Source: Deinococcus roseus (GTDB lineage: Bacteria > Deinococcota > Deinococci > Deinococcales > Deinococcaceae). Taken from it: a stretch of DNA of 64,000 nucleotides. Location of the stretch: the NCBI RefSeq assembly GCF_014646895.1, contig NZ_BMOD01000002.1, positions 124,001 through 188,000 on the forward strand, written 5' to 3'. Made by a program: the position numbers and the translations under genes. Positions 19,042 through 28,111 of the stretch are shown in pieces (position 1 is the stretch's first letter; each line of letters begins with the position of its first letter). The notes under the pieces were generated by a model. The model worked only from the letters and a program-made list of their open reading frames with translations, did no database searches and was not told the DNA's origin.

Positions 19042-20460
19042 ATGCTCAAAGAACGAGAAGGCATCTCCCTCACCCCCGACTTCCTGCCCCTCGAAACTTT
19101 GTTCGAGCATCAACAGGTGCCGTTGAACCGTCTGTTGAAGGGAATGGTGCCTGAAGAAACCCTGCTGGCCGCCATTGAAGAATTGGGCATCCGGCTGGGC
19201 AACCAGGATGCTTTTGCCCTCCATCACCACAAAGGCCAATTGATGCTCTCCGTGAGCCAGTTTGTAGGAGTGGTGGACCTGCCAGGTGTCAGGCTGCAAA
19301 TCCTGCCCAAAATTCACCGGTCCAATGGCACATCTGCTGCAGAACGGGAAGCCAAACTCAGCCTGCTGGCCCTGATGGAATACGCCTACCAATTGCCCTT
19401 GAAGCCACTGGGCTTCACGGAGCTGCTGAAAGACACAAGCCTGGACTGGTTCGAGGTCCTATCCCGCATTTACGCAACCACCCTGCATTACGAATACCAG
19501 CAAGGGTCAATCCGCAACTATCAGAGCATTGAGGAAAGCACCAGCCACATCAAAGGTAAAATCCTGCTGTCGGAGTCTTTGAAATATCCTGCCAGACGAC
19601 ATCAACTCACTGTGCAGTACGAACTCCTCAGCAGCGACAACCTGTTCAATCAGACTTTTCGGCATGTCACTCACCTCTTGCTGGGTCAGTGCAGAACCGC
19701 AAGCACCCGGCAGGTGCTGCATGAGCTGCTGGACTGGATGGATGCCGACGAAGTCCAGGCCGTCCCCATCACCCTGCATCAGGTGCAACACCTGGAACTC
19801 AGCCGCCTCCATGACCGCTTCCAGATGCCGTGGATGCTCGCCCGGCTGTTCCTGGAAAACCAGACGCTGGATTTGCTCTCTGGAGACGCAAAAGCATTCT
19901 CGTTCCTGTTTGACATGAACCGTCTCTTTGAAACGTTCTTGACCGCCTTCCTCACCGAGCACTGGACGGACATCTGCCCAGAAGCCCTGCAGGGCACCAG
20001 GGTAAGAGCACAGGGCCAAGAGCACCGTAAGCATCTGGCAGAGCGAGCCGCCATTGGAGCCAAAGGGCCATACACCCAGAAAATCTTCGCCCTGAAGCCT
20101 GACGTGCTGTTCTCCACCGAAAAAGCCGTGCAGCTCATCATGGACTTGAAGTACAAGCCTCTGAGTCCCAGAGAACGCAAACTCGGCGTGCAGCAAGCCG
20201 ACATGTACCAGATGCTGGCCTACGCGGTGCGTCACGGCTGCCCCCACATCCTGCTGATGTACCCCAAAAACGACAGCATGGATGGAGATTTGAGGGAGCG
20301 CTTCATCATCCCCACTGCCTCAAAGGAAACCACAGGAGACGTTTCCATCACGGTCTCATCGGTGGACCTCAGCCAGTACCGTTCCAGACGGGACACTCCC
20401 AGACTCATCCGTGAACTCAAAGACATTTTTCACTTCGCCACACATCAAGGAGCACCATGA
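19042..20460 (+). CDS. mcrC: McrC-type nuclease subunit of a McrBC restriction system
   Basis: 472 residues. The N-terminal half has the McrC signature 'FVGVVDLPGVRLQILPKI' (75-91). The C-terminal half carries a PD-(D/E)XK site: Asp354 in LKPDVLF, Asp368 and Lys370 in IMDLKYK, then QADMYQMLAYA (385-395). McrC is the nuclease that partners the McrB GTPase to cut modified DNA. Here mcrC precedes mcrB, the reverse of the E. coli order. The ATG at 19042 follows AGAGG, and the stop overlaps the mcrB start. Confidence 0.88.
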   Translation: MLKEREGISLTPDFLPLETLFEHQQVPLNRLLKGMVPEETLLAAIEELGIRLGNQDAFALHHHKGQLMLSVSQFVGVVDLPGVRLQILPKIHRSNGTSAAEREAKLSLLALMEYAYQLPLKPLGFTELLKDTSLDWFEVLSRIYATTLHYEYQQGSIRNYQSIEESTSHIKGKILLSESLKYPARRHQLTVQYELLSSDNLFNQTFRHVTHLLLGQCRTASTRQVLHELLDWMDADEVQAVPITLHQVQHLELSRLHDRFQMPWMLARLFLENQTLDLLSGDAKAFSFLFDMNRLFETFLTAFLTEHWTDICPEALQGTRVRAQGQEHRKHLAERAAIGAKGPYTQKIFALKPDVLFSTEKAVQLIMDLKYKPLSPRERKLGVQQADMYQMLAYAVRHGCPHILLMYPKNDSMDGDLRERFIIPTASKETTGDVSITVSSVDLSQYRSRRDTPRLIRELKDIFHFATHQGAP

Positions 20461-22871
20461 CCGACCCGCATCAACAATGGATGGACTGGACTGACTTCAA
20501 AAACGCCTATGAGCAGCTCAAAGACGAACCCAACAAGCTCAAGAAAACCATGACAGGCACGGTCGGTTACCGTGTTCTGGGTGTGCTCAGACGGGCAGCA
20601 GAAAGGTTGAATCTGGGTCCAAGTGGCCTGCAAGTGGACACCCAGCCCAAAGGGCTCGTCATTGGACTGGGAAGCCAAAAGGCACCTGAATATGGCATCT
20701 GGTTTGCAGAAGCGCTCCTCAGTCCTGTTCACAGCAGCTGGGGGGCCAAGGGAATCCGCGAATGGGGTTACTACTTGCAAGAAGGCCTCAACTTCTGGCT
20801 GAGCGTCTACCGCGCCCAACCCAGAGAGGTCTTCCGTGTTGCGCTGCAACACCCAGAGGTGTTTGAGCAGTTCATCAACCTGCTGTACAGCCTACCGCAG
20901 GATTTTTCACCCGTCCTGATGATGAACGCAGACATCACCACCGACAAAGAACTGAAAAGGCAATTTCCTGAAGCGGAATGGGTCAAACACGCCAACCCCT
21001 TCAAGCACACCCCCATCACCCCAGAGAACCATGAACGCATCCGGGGCATCTTGCAGGCTTACGCACGCAAGCGCGGCAAATCCACCCTGATGGCCATTGA
21101 CCTGGCCATCAGCAGTGAACACCTGCAGCAATCCGAGCCTCACCTGGAATCTTTGACGGAGAAAGCCCTGCTGCACCTGAACACTCTGGCGGTATTCATT
21201 ACCGAAAAGAGCGCCGAGTTTGAAGAAGAAGCCGCCCGCCTTCAACTGGAAGCTCCACCTGTTGCAGACCCAGAAGAAGCGGTCCCAACCGAAGAAGAAG
21301 AAGTTCCTCCTGCTCCTGAAACTATCTCACTTGCTGAGACCGTGCGGCAACAGGAAGCATCTGAACCGCCCTCTGCTCTGGCACAGGAAATCCTGCGAAT
21401 TTTTGGCTATACCCGCAACATCATGCTGTTTGGGCCTCCAGGAACTGGCAAAACGCATGTCATCAGTCAGGTGAAGAAGCATCTGCTGCACCACATGCCA
21501 CTTCAGGTGGAGGCTCCTGTGGTGTCTTCAACCGCCCCTCAAAGCAACGCCTTGCGGGACAGGCTGCTGGCTTTGCCCCGCTGGCAGGTGCTGGCATTGA
21601 CCATGTATTTGAGCAACTTTGACCAGAACAACCCGGTCAACATTGCGGACCTGGTGCAACTCAGCCCCCTCAAAGAGTACGAGGAAAAACGCAAAATCAG
21701 CAGCCTGTACGGCACCCTCTACACCACCTTTCTGGAGCGGGCAGTGGGGGCTGATGGGGAAGCACTCAAATACCCATCCACACCCAAACTGTTCTATTCA
21801 CCTGGCAAAGGTCTGTGGACCCTGACTGAAGAGGGCAAAGGGTGGGTGCGGGGCAACCTCAGCAGCTTCCTGCCGGGTGCTTCATCCCTCAGTTCAATGC
21901 CAGAAGCCGCTTTAAGCCTTGCCAGTGAGCTTTACACCCCACCTTTTGATATCGACGAGCGCTTCTGCTTCACCACCTTGCATCAGGCCTTCTCCTACGA
22001 AGAATTCATTGAAGGCTTCCGCCCTGTGGAAGCTTCCGGGGACAACCCTGGTGGTTTCGCCTTGCAAGACGGTGTATTCAAGTCCTTCAGCAACAAAGCC
22101 AGACGCGAGCTGGAAGAGGCCCAGAAGGCAGGTCGTGAAGCACTGAAGTTCCTGCTGGTCCTGGACGAAAGCAACCGGGCCAATCTGGCGAAGGTGCTGG
22201 GCGAGCTCATCACCTTGCTTGAAGACGACAAACGCATCGGGACCAAAAACCCGCACCAAGTGACCCTGCCGTACTCCAAGAGCAGCTTCGGTGTGCCTTC
22301 CAACCTGTACCTGCTGGCCACCATGAACACCGCTGACCGCAGCATCGCCCTCTTGGACGTGGCCTTGCGCAGGCGCTTCACCTTCATTGAGTGCATGCCC
22401 GACCCGGAGGTGCTCTCCACCGACGTGGATTTCGAGGACATCAGCATCAGCCTCAAAACCCTCCTCACCGAAATGAACCTCCGCATCACCGGCCTGCTGG
22501 ACCGCGACCACCAGATTGGTCACGCCTACCTCACCTCGGTGAGCGGCCCGGAAGAGCTGCAGTACACCTGGTACTACAAAGTCATTCCCCTCCTGCAAGA
22601 GTACTTCTACAACGACGGAGCCAAGCTGCACGGGCTGATAGGCGGCGACTTCATCCTCCTCGACAAAGACGCTGCAGGAGACGGCTTTGGGTTCTCCGGA
22701 CGTACCCGGCAGTCCTACACCGTCAACACCAAACTCCGGCACCCAGAAGCACTCCCCGACTTCATGGTGAGCCTCAGCAAACTGGTTGCACGCTGGAGAC
22801 CACATCCGAAGGGTACCGGGGCAGCAACCACCGAAATCCCAGAAGAAGGTCCTGAGATTCTGGAAGCCTGA
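20457..22871 (+). CDS. mcrB: McrB-type AAA+ GTPase of a McrBC restriction system
   Basis: 804 residues. AAA+ core: Walker A GPPGTGKT (326-333), the McrB-typical 'TTLHQAFSYEEFIEGFRP' segment, Walker B LVLDESNRANLAKVLGEL (Asp570, Glu571), the NTADRS signature (624-629) that replaces the usual McrB MNTAD/R element, and 'ALRRRFTFIE' with arginine-finger candidates. The first 300 residues, ending in an acidic Glu/Pro linker (255-300), should read the target DNA; that domain was not recognised, so the modification sensed is unknown. Starts in ATGA overlap with mcrC; AAGGAG lies just upstream. Confidence 0.88.
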   Translation: MTDPHQQWMDWTDFKNAYEQLKDEPNKLKKTMTGTVGYRVLGVLRRAAERLNLGPSGLQVDTQPKGLVIGLGSQKAPEYGIWFAEALLSPVHSSWGAKGIREWGYYLQEGLNFWLSVYRAQPREVFRVALQHPEVFEQFINLLYSLPQDFSPVLMMNADITTDKELKRQFPEAEWVKHANPFKHTPITPENHERIRGILQAYARKRGKSTLMAIDLAISSEHLQQSEPHLESLTEKALLHLNTLAVFITEKSAEFEEEAARLQLEAPPVADPEEAVPTEEEEVPPAPETISLAETVRQQEASEPPSALAQEILRIFGYTRNIMLFGPPGTGKTHVISQVKKHLLHHMPLQVEAPVVSSTAPQSNALRDRLLALPRWQVLALTMYLSNFDQNNPVNIADLVQLSPLKEYEEKRKISSLYGTLYTTFLERAVGADGEALKYPSTPKLFYSPGKGLWTLTEEGKGWVRGNLSSFLPGASSLSSMPEAALSLASELYTPPFDIDERFCFTTLHQAFSYEEFIEGFRPVEASGDNPGGFALQDGVFKSFSNKARRELEEAQKAGREALKFLLVLDESNRANLAKVLGELITLLEDDKRIGTKNPHQVTLPYSKSSFGVPSNLYLLATMNTADRSIALLDVALRRRFTFIECMPDPEVLSTDVDFEDISISLKTLLTEMNLRITGLLDRDHQIGHAYLTSVSGPEELQYTWYYKVIPLLQEYFYNDGAKLHGLIGGDFILLDKDAAGDGFGFSGRTRQSYTVNTKLRHPEALPDFMVSLSKLVARWRPHPKGTGAATTEIPEEGPEILEA

Positions 22872-22910
22872 AATCCCCACAACGTCATGCCGAAGACCAA
22901 ACAGAAAATA

Positions 22911-22946
22911 AAAGCAACCTCACGTCAGGTGAGGTTGCTTTCTTCA
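22911..22946 (+). terminator. Intrinsic terminator of mcrCB
   Basis: Thirteen-base perfect arms AAAGCAACCTCAC (22911-22923) and GTGAGGTTGCTTT (22929-22941) with a five-base loop and TCTTC tail. It also abuts the stop of the convergent gene at 22944. Confidence 0.92.
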
Positions 22947-23324
22947 GGCCAATACCATATTGCCCCACTCATCTCTCGTTTCCACCCAGCCGAAGAGTTG
23001 AGGGAGCAAACGGTCCTCATCTGGAACGCCTGCAGTGATGAACGAAATGATTTCCTCCCAGAGCTGCACTTCTCGTGAGCACAACTCCAGCAACCCGGCA
23101 AGGTGCCGCAATTCCTTGCGCAACACCCTGACCGTCGAGGGCCGCAAATGCGGGTACTGCAAGCAAGACGTCACCTGTTCTATCTGAGCTTGCAACTCTG
23201 CTTCCTGCGCTCTGCTGCTGGCTGCACCCTCTTGCGCAGCATGCCAAAGTGGTCTGGTGGCTTTCCGGTACTGGTGGACAGCGTCGTTGAACTTCCTTCT
23301 GGTTTCACAAGCATTGCTCATCAT
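22944..23324 (-). CDS. Small helical protein of unknown function
   Basis: 126 residues from the ATG at 23324, which follows AAAGGAGG by eight bases; longer upstream frames have no such site. The centre (AQEAELQAQIEQVTSCLQY and VRVLRKELRHLAGLLELCSREVQLWEEI) is heptad-like and probably coiled coil. The C-terminus is PQLFGWVETRDEWGN. No family recognised. It converges on mcrB within the island. Confidence 0.55.
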   Translation of the reverse strand: MMSNACETRRKFNDAVHQYRKATRPLWHAAQEGAASSRAQEAELQAQIEQVTSCLQYPHLRPSTVRVLRKELRHLAGLLELCSREVQLWEEIISFITAGVPDEDRLLPQLFGWVETRDEWGNMVLA

Positions 23325-23791
23325 GATGATGGCCTCCTTTATGGTGGTGACCTCGCATCCTGCGTCACACACTGGGCCGTCGTTCTCTGCTCCGCTCACG
23401 CTGCGCAGCCGCTGCGCGGCAACGACACGCCTTACTGGGCAGCCGCCGCGCCTAGCGTCATTGCCGAAGGAGTAGAGGACGGCACAGTGGTGCCTGGAAA
23501 GAATGGTAGGGTCAATTGAAATCCCTGGGCTTGAAAAGAGGACGCAGCTGTGTCTTTGCCGGTGACTGTACCCTCTCAATCGGCAACGACCGCACCTGCG
23601 CCGTCAAGCAAGACCGCACCTTGTGGAACTCGACCCGAAAGTCAAGAAGTTCAAATGAAATCCCTCGGCTTGAGTGGAACCCAAACTGGAGGGTCGACCC
23701 CACCTCTGGCGGTCCCCAAAAAGACCTGACTGTACGCGGTATAGTACATAGTATAGGGTGACCCTCTGGGGCCTCACTCCCCACTGTCCTC
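23325..23791. other. Island intergenic region with a direct repeat and promoter-like block
   Basis: 467 bases without a supported gene. An 18-bp near-identical direct repeat (TGAAATCCCTGGGCTTGA at 23517-23534 and the same with one change at 23656-23673) lies 139 bases apart; each copy could begin a tiny frame reading MKSLGL. A semi-palindromic block GTATAGTACATAGTATAG (23739-23756) just before the next gene has -10-like TATAGT boxes. It could be a regulatory or replication-initiation region for the P-loop ATPase gene downstream. Confidence 0.45.
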
Positions 23792-25984
23792 ATGCTGACC
23801 TTCTCCTTTGCGCCTTTTCCCAGCAGCCCTGTTCAAAAGGTCTTGACCAGCGTCTTGACCTCCTTCAGCCTTTTTTCTCCTGAAGTGTGGGTCCTCAAAG
23901 GCATTCCAGGAAGTGGCAAGTCCCACCAGACCCGCGAGGCCATCAAAGCCATGATTGACGCCGGGGAACTGCGCAGGGTGCTGTGGGCTGTGCAGAGCAC
24001 AGTCAAAGACGATTCTTTCGGCGCAGAAACCATGGCAGAGCTGGCCGCACTGGGCATCTCCAGCCAGGTGATTCTTGGCAAGAAGCATCTGTCCACCAGC
24101 CCTGGAGCCTATGAGGCCCAGATGCCGTGGAAGCCAGAGGTGCCGGTCAAAATCATCAGCCATGCCCACCTGGCTTTGCTGTGGGAGCTAGATGCCTCCA
24201 GATGTCCTTATCCCATGCAGCCCCTTTATGAGGGCGTTCAGCTGCTGATTGTGGATGAGAACCCGTACAGCAGCCTGATTGAAAGCAACGGCGAAAGCAA
24301 AACCCTGGACGGAAGACCTGCCCGCAAAGACATCACCCTGGACGCCTTGAAGCGCCTGCTCACAAGCAAGCCCAAAAGCAGAAAGGCTGTCCAGCACTCT
24401 GTTGTGATGAACCGCCTGAAAAATATGCTGGAACAACTGGAGCTGCACACGTTGCCAGGCGAAACCCTGCACGGGGCCAACAAACTGGTGGGTGAAATTC
24501 GTGGCGTCCATGGAGAAACCTTCTGGAAACACCTGTCCGGACACTGGAAGCGTCCCATGACCCACACCGAACAGAACGAAGAGTTGAAGCACCTGCAGGA
24601 TGACTTTGCGAAACTGGGCCATCCCGAATGGGTGGCCAGAGAACTCCTCACAGACCTCAATTCTTTTCTGGGAGGTGGGGGGTCTTCTTTGCGCTTCGGA
24701 ATGGTGGCTGGCTCCAGAGACAAGAGGGCAACACATCCATGGCACTTGCGGTATGACGTGACTGCTGTTCGTAAACCACAAATCCCCACCTTGATTCTGG
24801 ACGCCTACGCCAACCAGGAGTTCTACCAGCAGCTGCTTGGCGCACCTGTGAACATCGTCCAACTGGAAAATGAACCGTACAAATTGCCTGTGCTGCACCT
24901 GCCGCAATTCAAGGTCAGCAGCCTGAACTACACCCAGAACCGTGCCACCAAACACCTGCGCACCGTTCTGCGCGAAACCCTTCACCGTTTTCGGGAAGAC
25001 AAAGATGCGAAGCTGCTGTTTCTCGTTCCACAAAACGCTGTAACAACCGTGCAGAGGCTCTGGAAAGAACTGCAAGACCAATACGGCACCAAGCTGGAAA
25101 CCGAATTCAACTACTGGTACAAAGGCCGGGGAAAAAACACCTGGACTGGCCACCATGTGATTGCCTTCGAGGTGAATCACCTGCCCGTTACGCTGGAAAG
25201 CCACATGCTGACGGCCCTTTACCGCGCAGATACCCCTGAAGACAGTGACAGGCGCACCCACCTGCGCACAAGGCTGCAGTCCGAAGAACTCCTACAGATG
25301 CTGCACCGAGGCCGCCATTACCGAAATCCGGACGTCAAAGCTGTGCTGTATGGAGAGCTGACAGAGAACCTCCAGAGTGCTCTGAAGGAACAAGTCGAGT
25401 TTCATCAGCCGGCACCGCACTACGCTTTTGAAAGCAACAGCAAAAACCAGGATGTACGGGACACTCTGGTGGACCACTGCCCAGAGGTGCATCAACTGCT
25501 GGGCGGCATCCCCAAGCATGTTTTGGTCCTGCTTGGTATCTATGCACCACAAGAAACCAATCCCGCCTTGATGGCAGAGCGCGAACACCGTCTTCAGGAA
25601 CGCATTGAAGATGCAATCAAAAGCGGGATGCACCTTCCGATGCTAGAGCACTGGGCGCGCCACAAGCGACCCTGTGTGCTGCCAGACTTCAAACCCCGCA
25701 AGGGTTGGCACATTCGGAGCAAACTGGAAGATTTTATTTGCCACACCGTACCAGGAAAGCAGCTTCAGCCCCATGAAATCCGCTTCAAGTCAACCCAACA
25801 CACTGTCTATGCCGAAAATGAAGCGGCTGCTAGTGCAAGATCACAGGTGAGGTTGTTTGCCCCTCTCAGAAAAGTTTACAGTTCACAGCCAACAGTTCAC
25901 AGCGAAAGATTTTGTTCAACATACCATCAATTCACCAGCATCATCCGTGAAGTTGCACTAGGCATGCTCTGGAAACCTGGCTGA
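23792..25984 (+). CDS. P-loop ATPase / helicase-like protein of unknown role
   Basis: 730 residues. Walker A is GIPGSGKS (37-44), a Walker B-like LLIVDEN has Asp155 and Glu156, and HRGRHYR (505-511) resembles helicase motif VI. A full set of helicase motifs could not be assigned. The protein may be the replication or excision helicase of the island, or a further defence ATPase. The last 40 codons run through a short direct repeat (AGTTCACAGC twice, near 25878-25900) of intergenic type, so the natural C-terminus may have been altered by a repeat insertion. No ribosome binding site is obvious at the ATG. Confidence 0.55.
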   Translation: MLTFSFAPFPSSPVQKVLTSVLTSFSLFSPEVWVLKGIPGSGKSHQTREAIKAMIDAGELRRVLWAVQSTVKDDSFGAETMAELAALGISSQVILGKKHLSTSPGAYEAQMPWKPEVPVKIISHAHLALLWELDASRCPYPMQPLYEGVQLLIVDENPYSSLIESNGESKTLDGRPARKDITLDALKRLLTSKPKSRKAVQHSVVMNRLKNMLEQLELHTLPGETLHGANKLVGEIRGVHGETFWKHLSGHWKRPMTHTEQNEELKHLQDDFAKLGHPEWVARELLTDLNSFLGGGGSSLRFGMVAGSRDKRATHPWHLRYDVTAVRKPQIPTLILDAYANQEFYQQLLGAPVNIVQLENEPYKLPVLHLPQFKVSSLNYTQNRATKHLRTVLRETLHRFREDKDAKLLFLVPQNAVTTVQRLWKELQDQYGTKLETEFNYWYKGRGKNTWTGHHVIAFEVNHLPVTLESHMLTALYRADTPEDSDRRTHLRTRLQSEELLQMLHRGRHYRNPDVKAVLYGELTENLQSALKEQVEFHQPAPHYAFESNSKNQDVRDTLVDHCPEVHQLLGGIPKHVLVLLGIYAPQETNPALMAEREHRLQERIEDAIKSGMHLPMLEHWARHKRPCVLPDFKPRKGWHIRSKLEDFICHTVPGKQLQPHEIRFKSTQHTVYAENEAAASARSQVRLFAPLRKVYSSQPTVHSERFCSTYHQFTSIIREVALGMLWKPG

Positions 25985-26424
25985 AGTAAAGCGTCCATTG
26001 CGCGGGGCGGGGCAGCAGGGTGTGTTTTGTGGCTCATTTTGCCTGTCCAAGCTAACACGGCTCTTGACCGCCGCATTCGCCTTACGGTTGTCACACTCCC
26101 CGAAAAACTTACCCCCTTCCCCCCCGAAAAACAGGGCCAGAGGTTTGTATTGCCCTTCTATAGAAATACCCCCCCCTCCCCTGCCGGTCCCGTTGCCCCC
26201 CAACAGGCACCACCGCAGGGTTGTAGGGTCCCCCCCTCCCCTGCCACCCCCATGTCACAAACCACTTTCATGAACGGGCTGCGGCACTGAAGAGCAAGGC
26301 CAGAGTCCCCTCAAAGTGGGTTCAAACCATGGGGTCGTCCCTTTCCATTGTCACAGGATTTCACATGAACCCTTTTCCACTTCATTGGTGGACTGGGGTT
26401 ACTTCACTTGCAAGGAGCACCACC
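25985..26424. other. C-rich intergenic region with G-quadruplex potential
   Basis: No supported gene in 440 bases. Two copies of a C-run block (C7-8 TCCCCTGCC, at about 26168-26183 and 26230-26244) lie among further C runs. On the minus strand this gives many closely spaced G runs of four to eight, able to form G-quadruplexes. Confidence 0.5.
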
Positions 26425-26727
26425 ATGAACATCGAACTGCTTGTCCCAGAACTGCTGCAATTCCTCACCCAGCGGGGCGTCCCAGAGCCCATCTCCAGAG
26501 AGTACGCCACCCTGTGGGGCAACCTACGCGTCATTCAGCTTCTGCTGGGAGACGACCTCGATGACCAGGAAGTACGGATGGACTTCGAACTGGTCCGCAT
26601 GGAGGCCAGGCTGCGAGACCGCAAAGTGCAACTGGAAACCCAGCATCCAGCCCTGAAACCCCTGCTGCTGGATTTTGTTCAGCAAAAGGCCCCAGAAGGG
26701 GCCGGGCCGGAAGACCTCCAGCGGTAA
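26425..26727 (+). CDS. Small protein of unknown function
   Basis: 100 residues from the ATG at 26425, preceded by AAGGAGCACC; upstream in-frame starts lack such a site. Acidic and helical (LLVPELLQFLTQRGVPEPISREYATLWGNLRVIQLLLGDDL). No family recognised. A terminator follows 30 bases later, then the nuclease-like gene. Confidence 0.5.
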   Translation: MNIELLVPELLQFLTQRGVPEPISREYATLWGNLRVIQLLLGDDLDDQEVRMDFELVRMEARLRDRKVQLETQHPALKPLLLDFVQQKAPEGAGPEDLQR

Positions 26728-26756
26728 AATGGAGAAAATCCATTCAGCACAAACAG

Positions 26757-26792
26757 GAACCGGAAGCGTGATGCTTCCGGTTCTGCTTTTGG
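26757..26792 (+). terminator. Intrinsic terminator
   Basis: Eleven-base perfect arms GAACCGGAAGC (26757-26767) and GCTTCCGGTTC (26773-26783), five-base loop, then TGCTTTT. Confidence 0.88.
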
Positions 26793-26801
26793 GGGTCCAT
26801 C

Positions 26802-27344
26802 ATGAAAGCCACCTCGTCCCTGTCCGCTGCCCGCATCCTGGAAGGTCACCGCCTTGGTCTTCTGGACCGTGAACTTGCCGTCTATGCCGAAGTGAGTCTG
26901 GCGACCGTGAAACGGTACCGCAGCAAGCTTGGCCTCTCTGCGAACTGCACCCGCAATCAGCTGGGCCAGACCGGAGAAGCCTTCCTGAAGCAGGAGGCTG
27001 AACACAGAGGCCTTCATGCAGAAGCCAGCATCAGCGGCGCAGCTTTTGACCTGCGTATTGATGGTCTGCGCGTAGAGGTGAAGACCTCTGAGACGAAGCA
27101 AGGTGAGGCGTTCCGCTTCCGCCTGCAGGAGAAGCGGGTCAGCCACTACGGCCAGTACCAGTACACCAAGTCCTACCAAGAGGACTGTGATGTCCTGGCA
27201 CTGGTGTGCATGGACCAGGAGACAGGCGAAACCACTGTGTATTTCATTGAAAGCCAGTTCGCTCCGCACGACATCCGCATCAAGCCCAACGACCCCACCT
27301 GCGTTTACCACGCTTTCAAAGACGACTGGGGCCTCTTCGCTTAA
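26802..27344 (+). CDS. Helix-turn-helix plus PD-(D/E)XK nuclease-like protein
   Basis: 180 residues. Residues 6-45 form a helix-turn-helix (AARILEGHRLGLLDRELAVYAEV, then SLATVKRYRSKLG). Residues 55-130 carry a PD-(D/E)XK pattern: Glu59 in a helix, Asp83 in AAFDLRIDG, Glu92 and Lys94 in RVEVKTS. This layout is seen in Holliday-junction-resolvase-like and homing-type nucleases of mobile elements. It may act in recombination or maintenance of the island, or in defence. The 3' end overlaps the convergent gene at 27341 by four bases. Confidence 0.6.
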   Translation: MKATSSLSAARILEGHRLGLLDRELAVYAEVSLATVKRYRSKLGLSANCTRNQLGQTGEAFLKQEAEHRGLHAEASISGAAFDLRIDGLRVEVKTSETKQGEAFRFRLQEKRVSHYGQYQYTKSYQEDCDVLALVCMDQETGETTVYFIESQFAPHDIRIKPNDPTCVYHAFKDDWGLFA

Positions 27345-28111
27345 AGGTCTGACAGTTGTGCCAACAGGCGTGGACTGCGGAGGACCCGGCTGAGCTCATC
27401 TGCTGGGTGGATGCTTCGCAGGTCCTCCAACAGCTCTTCCACTTCGCGCAAAGTCGTCAGGTCCTCTCTTTGCAGAGCGCCCTTTTTCTTCAGGTCATGT
27501 ATCAGGTCTTTGAGTTGTTGCCGCGCAGGTTCGACTCGCCGCAAGTGCTCCAGACGCTGCAGGTAATGCTCCAGGCAGGACAGGGCTGGATACAGGTGCG
27601 CCGGTGTCCCACCATGCTGCAAGAAGCCTTCACGCCATGTTGAAGCGTGGGCAGCGAACCACTGGCACAGTGCGTCAAACCACTTCGGCAAAGACTCTGG
27701 CTGCGTCTCTGTGTGCTTTAACAAGACCTGGAGGAACGTCACCTGACCTGTAGTGGGACCCAGGAAAGATGCCCCCATGCTGCCCAGCCGGGCTGCCACA
27801 GCCCCTTTGCTGGGCAGTCTGGTGCGTCCAGACGTGCGCAAGGATGCTTCTATGGACTCTACTGGAAGCTGTTTGAAGTGCATGCCGGGGTCCTTGAACA
27901 GCAGGAGCGCCGTATCCACCAGGTGCTCCACCAGCAGAAGCCGGGCCTGAATCGACAGAAGCCCGTGTTCTTCCCATAGGGCCTTCGGTATCTCCCCCAT
28001 CAGGTCCAGCAGTCGGTCCATGTGACGGGTGGAGTTCGCTGCTTCTGGGTTATCCATTCGGCAATGCCCTGGCTGCGTATCTTGTTTTTTGACCTTTCTG
28101 CGCGGGCTCAC
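27341..28111 (-). CDS. 256-residue protein co-transcribed with the integrase, function unknown
   Basis: Starts at a GTG whose bases overlap the integrase stop (GTGA). No Shine-Dalgarno precedes it, so it depends on termination-reinitiation; an internal ATG at 28057 is an alternative. Basic N-terminus (PRRKVKKQ), otherwise helical and Leu-rich with no recognised motif. The tight coupling suggests an accessory recombination factor of the element; this is inference. Confidence 0.5.
   Translation of the reverse strand: MSPRRKVKKQDTQPGHCRMDNPEAANSTRHMDRLLDLMGEIPKALWEEHGLLSIQARLLLVEHLVDTALLLFKDPGMHFKQLPVESIEASLRTSGRTRLPSKGAVAARLGSMGASFLGPTTGQVTFLQVLLKHTETQPESLPKWFDALCQWFAAHASTWREGFLQHGGTPAHLYPALSCLEHYLQRLEHLRRVEPARQQLKDLIHDLKKKGALQREDLTTLREVEELLEDLRSIHPADELSRVLRSPRLLAQLSDL

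Noticed and set aside
23516..23761. 81-residue frame in the island gap
   Set aside because: It begins inside the direct repeat without a ribosome binding site and shows no protein-like pattern.
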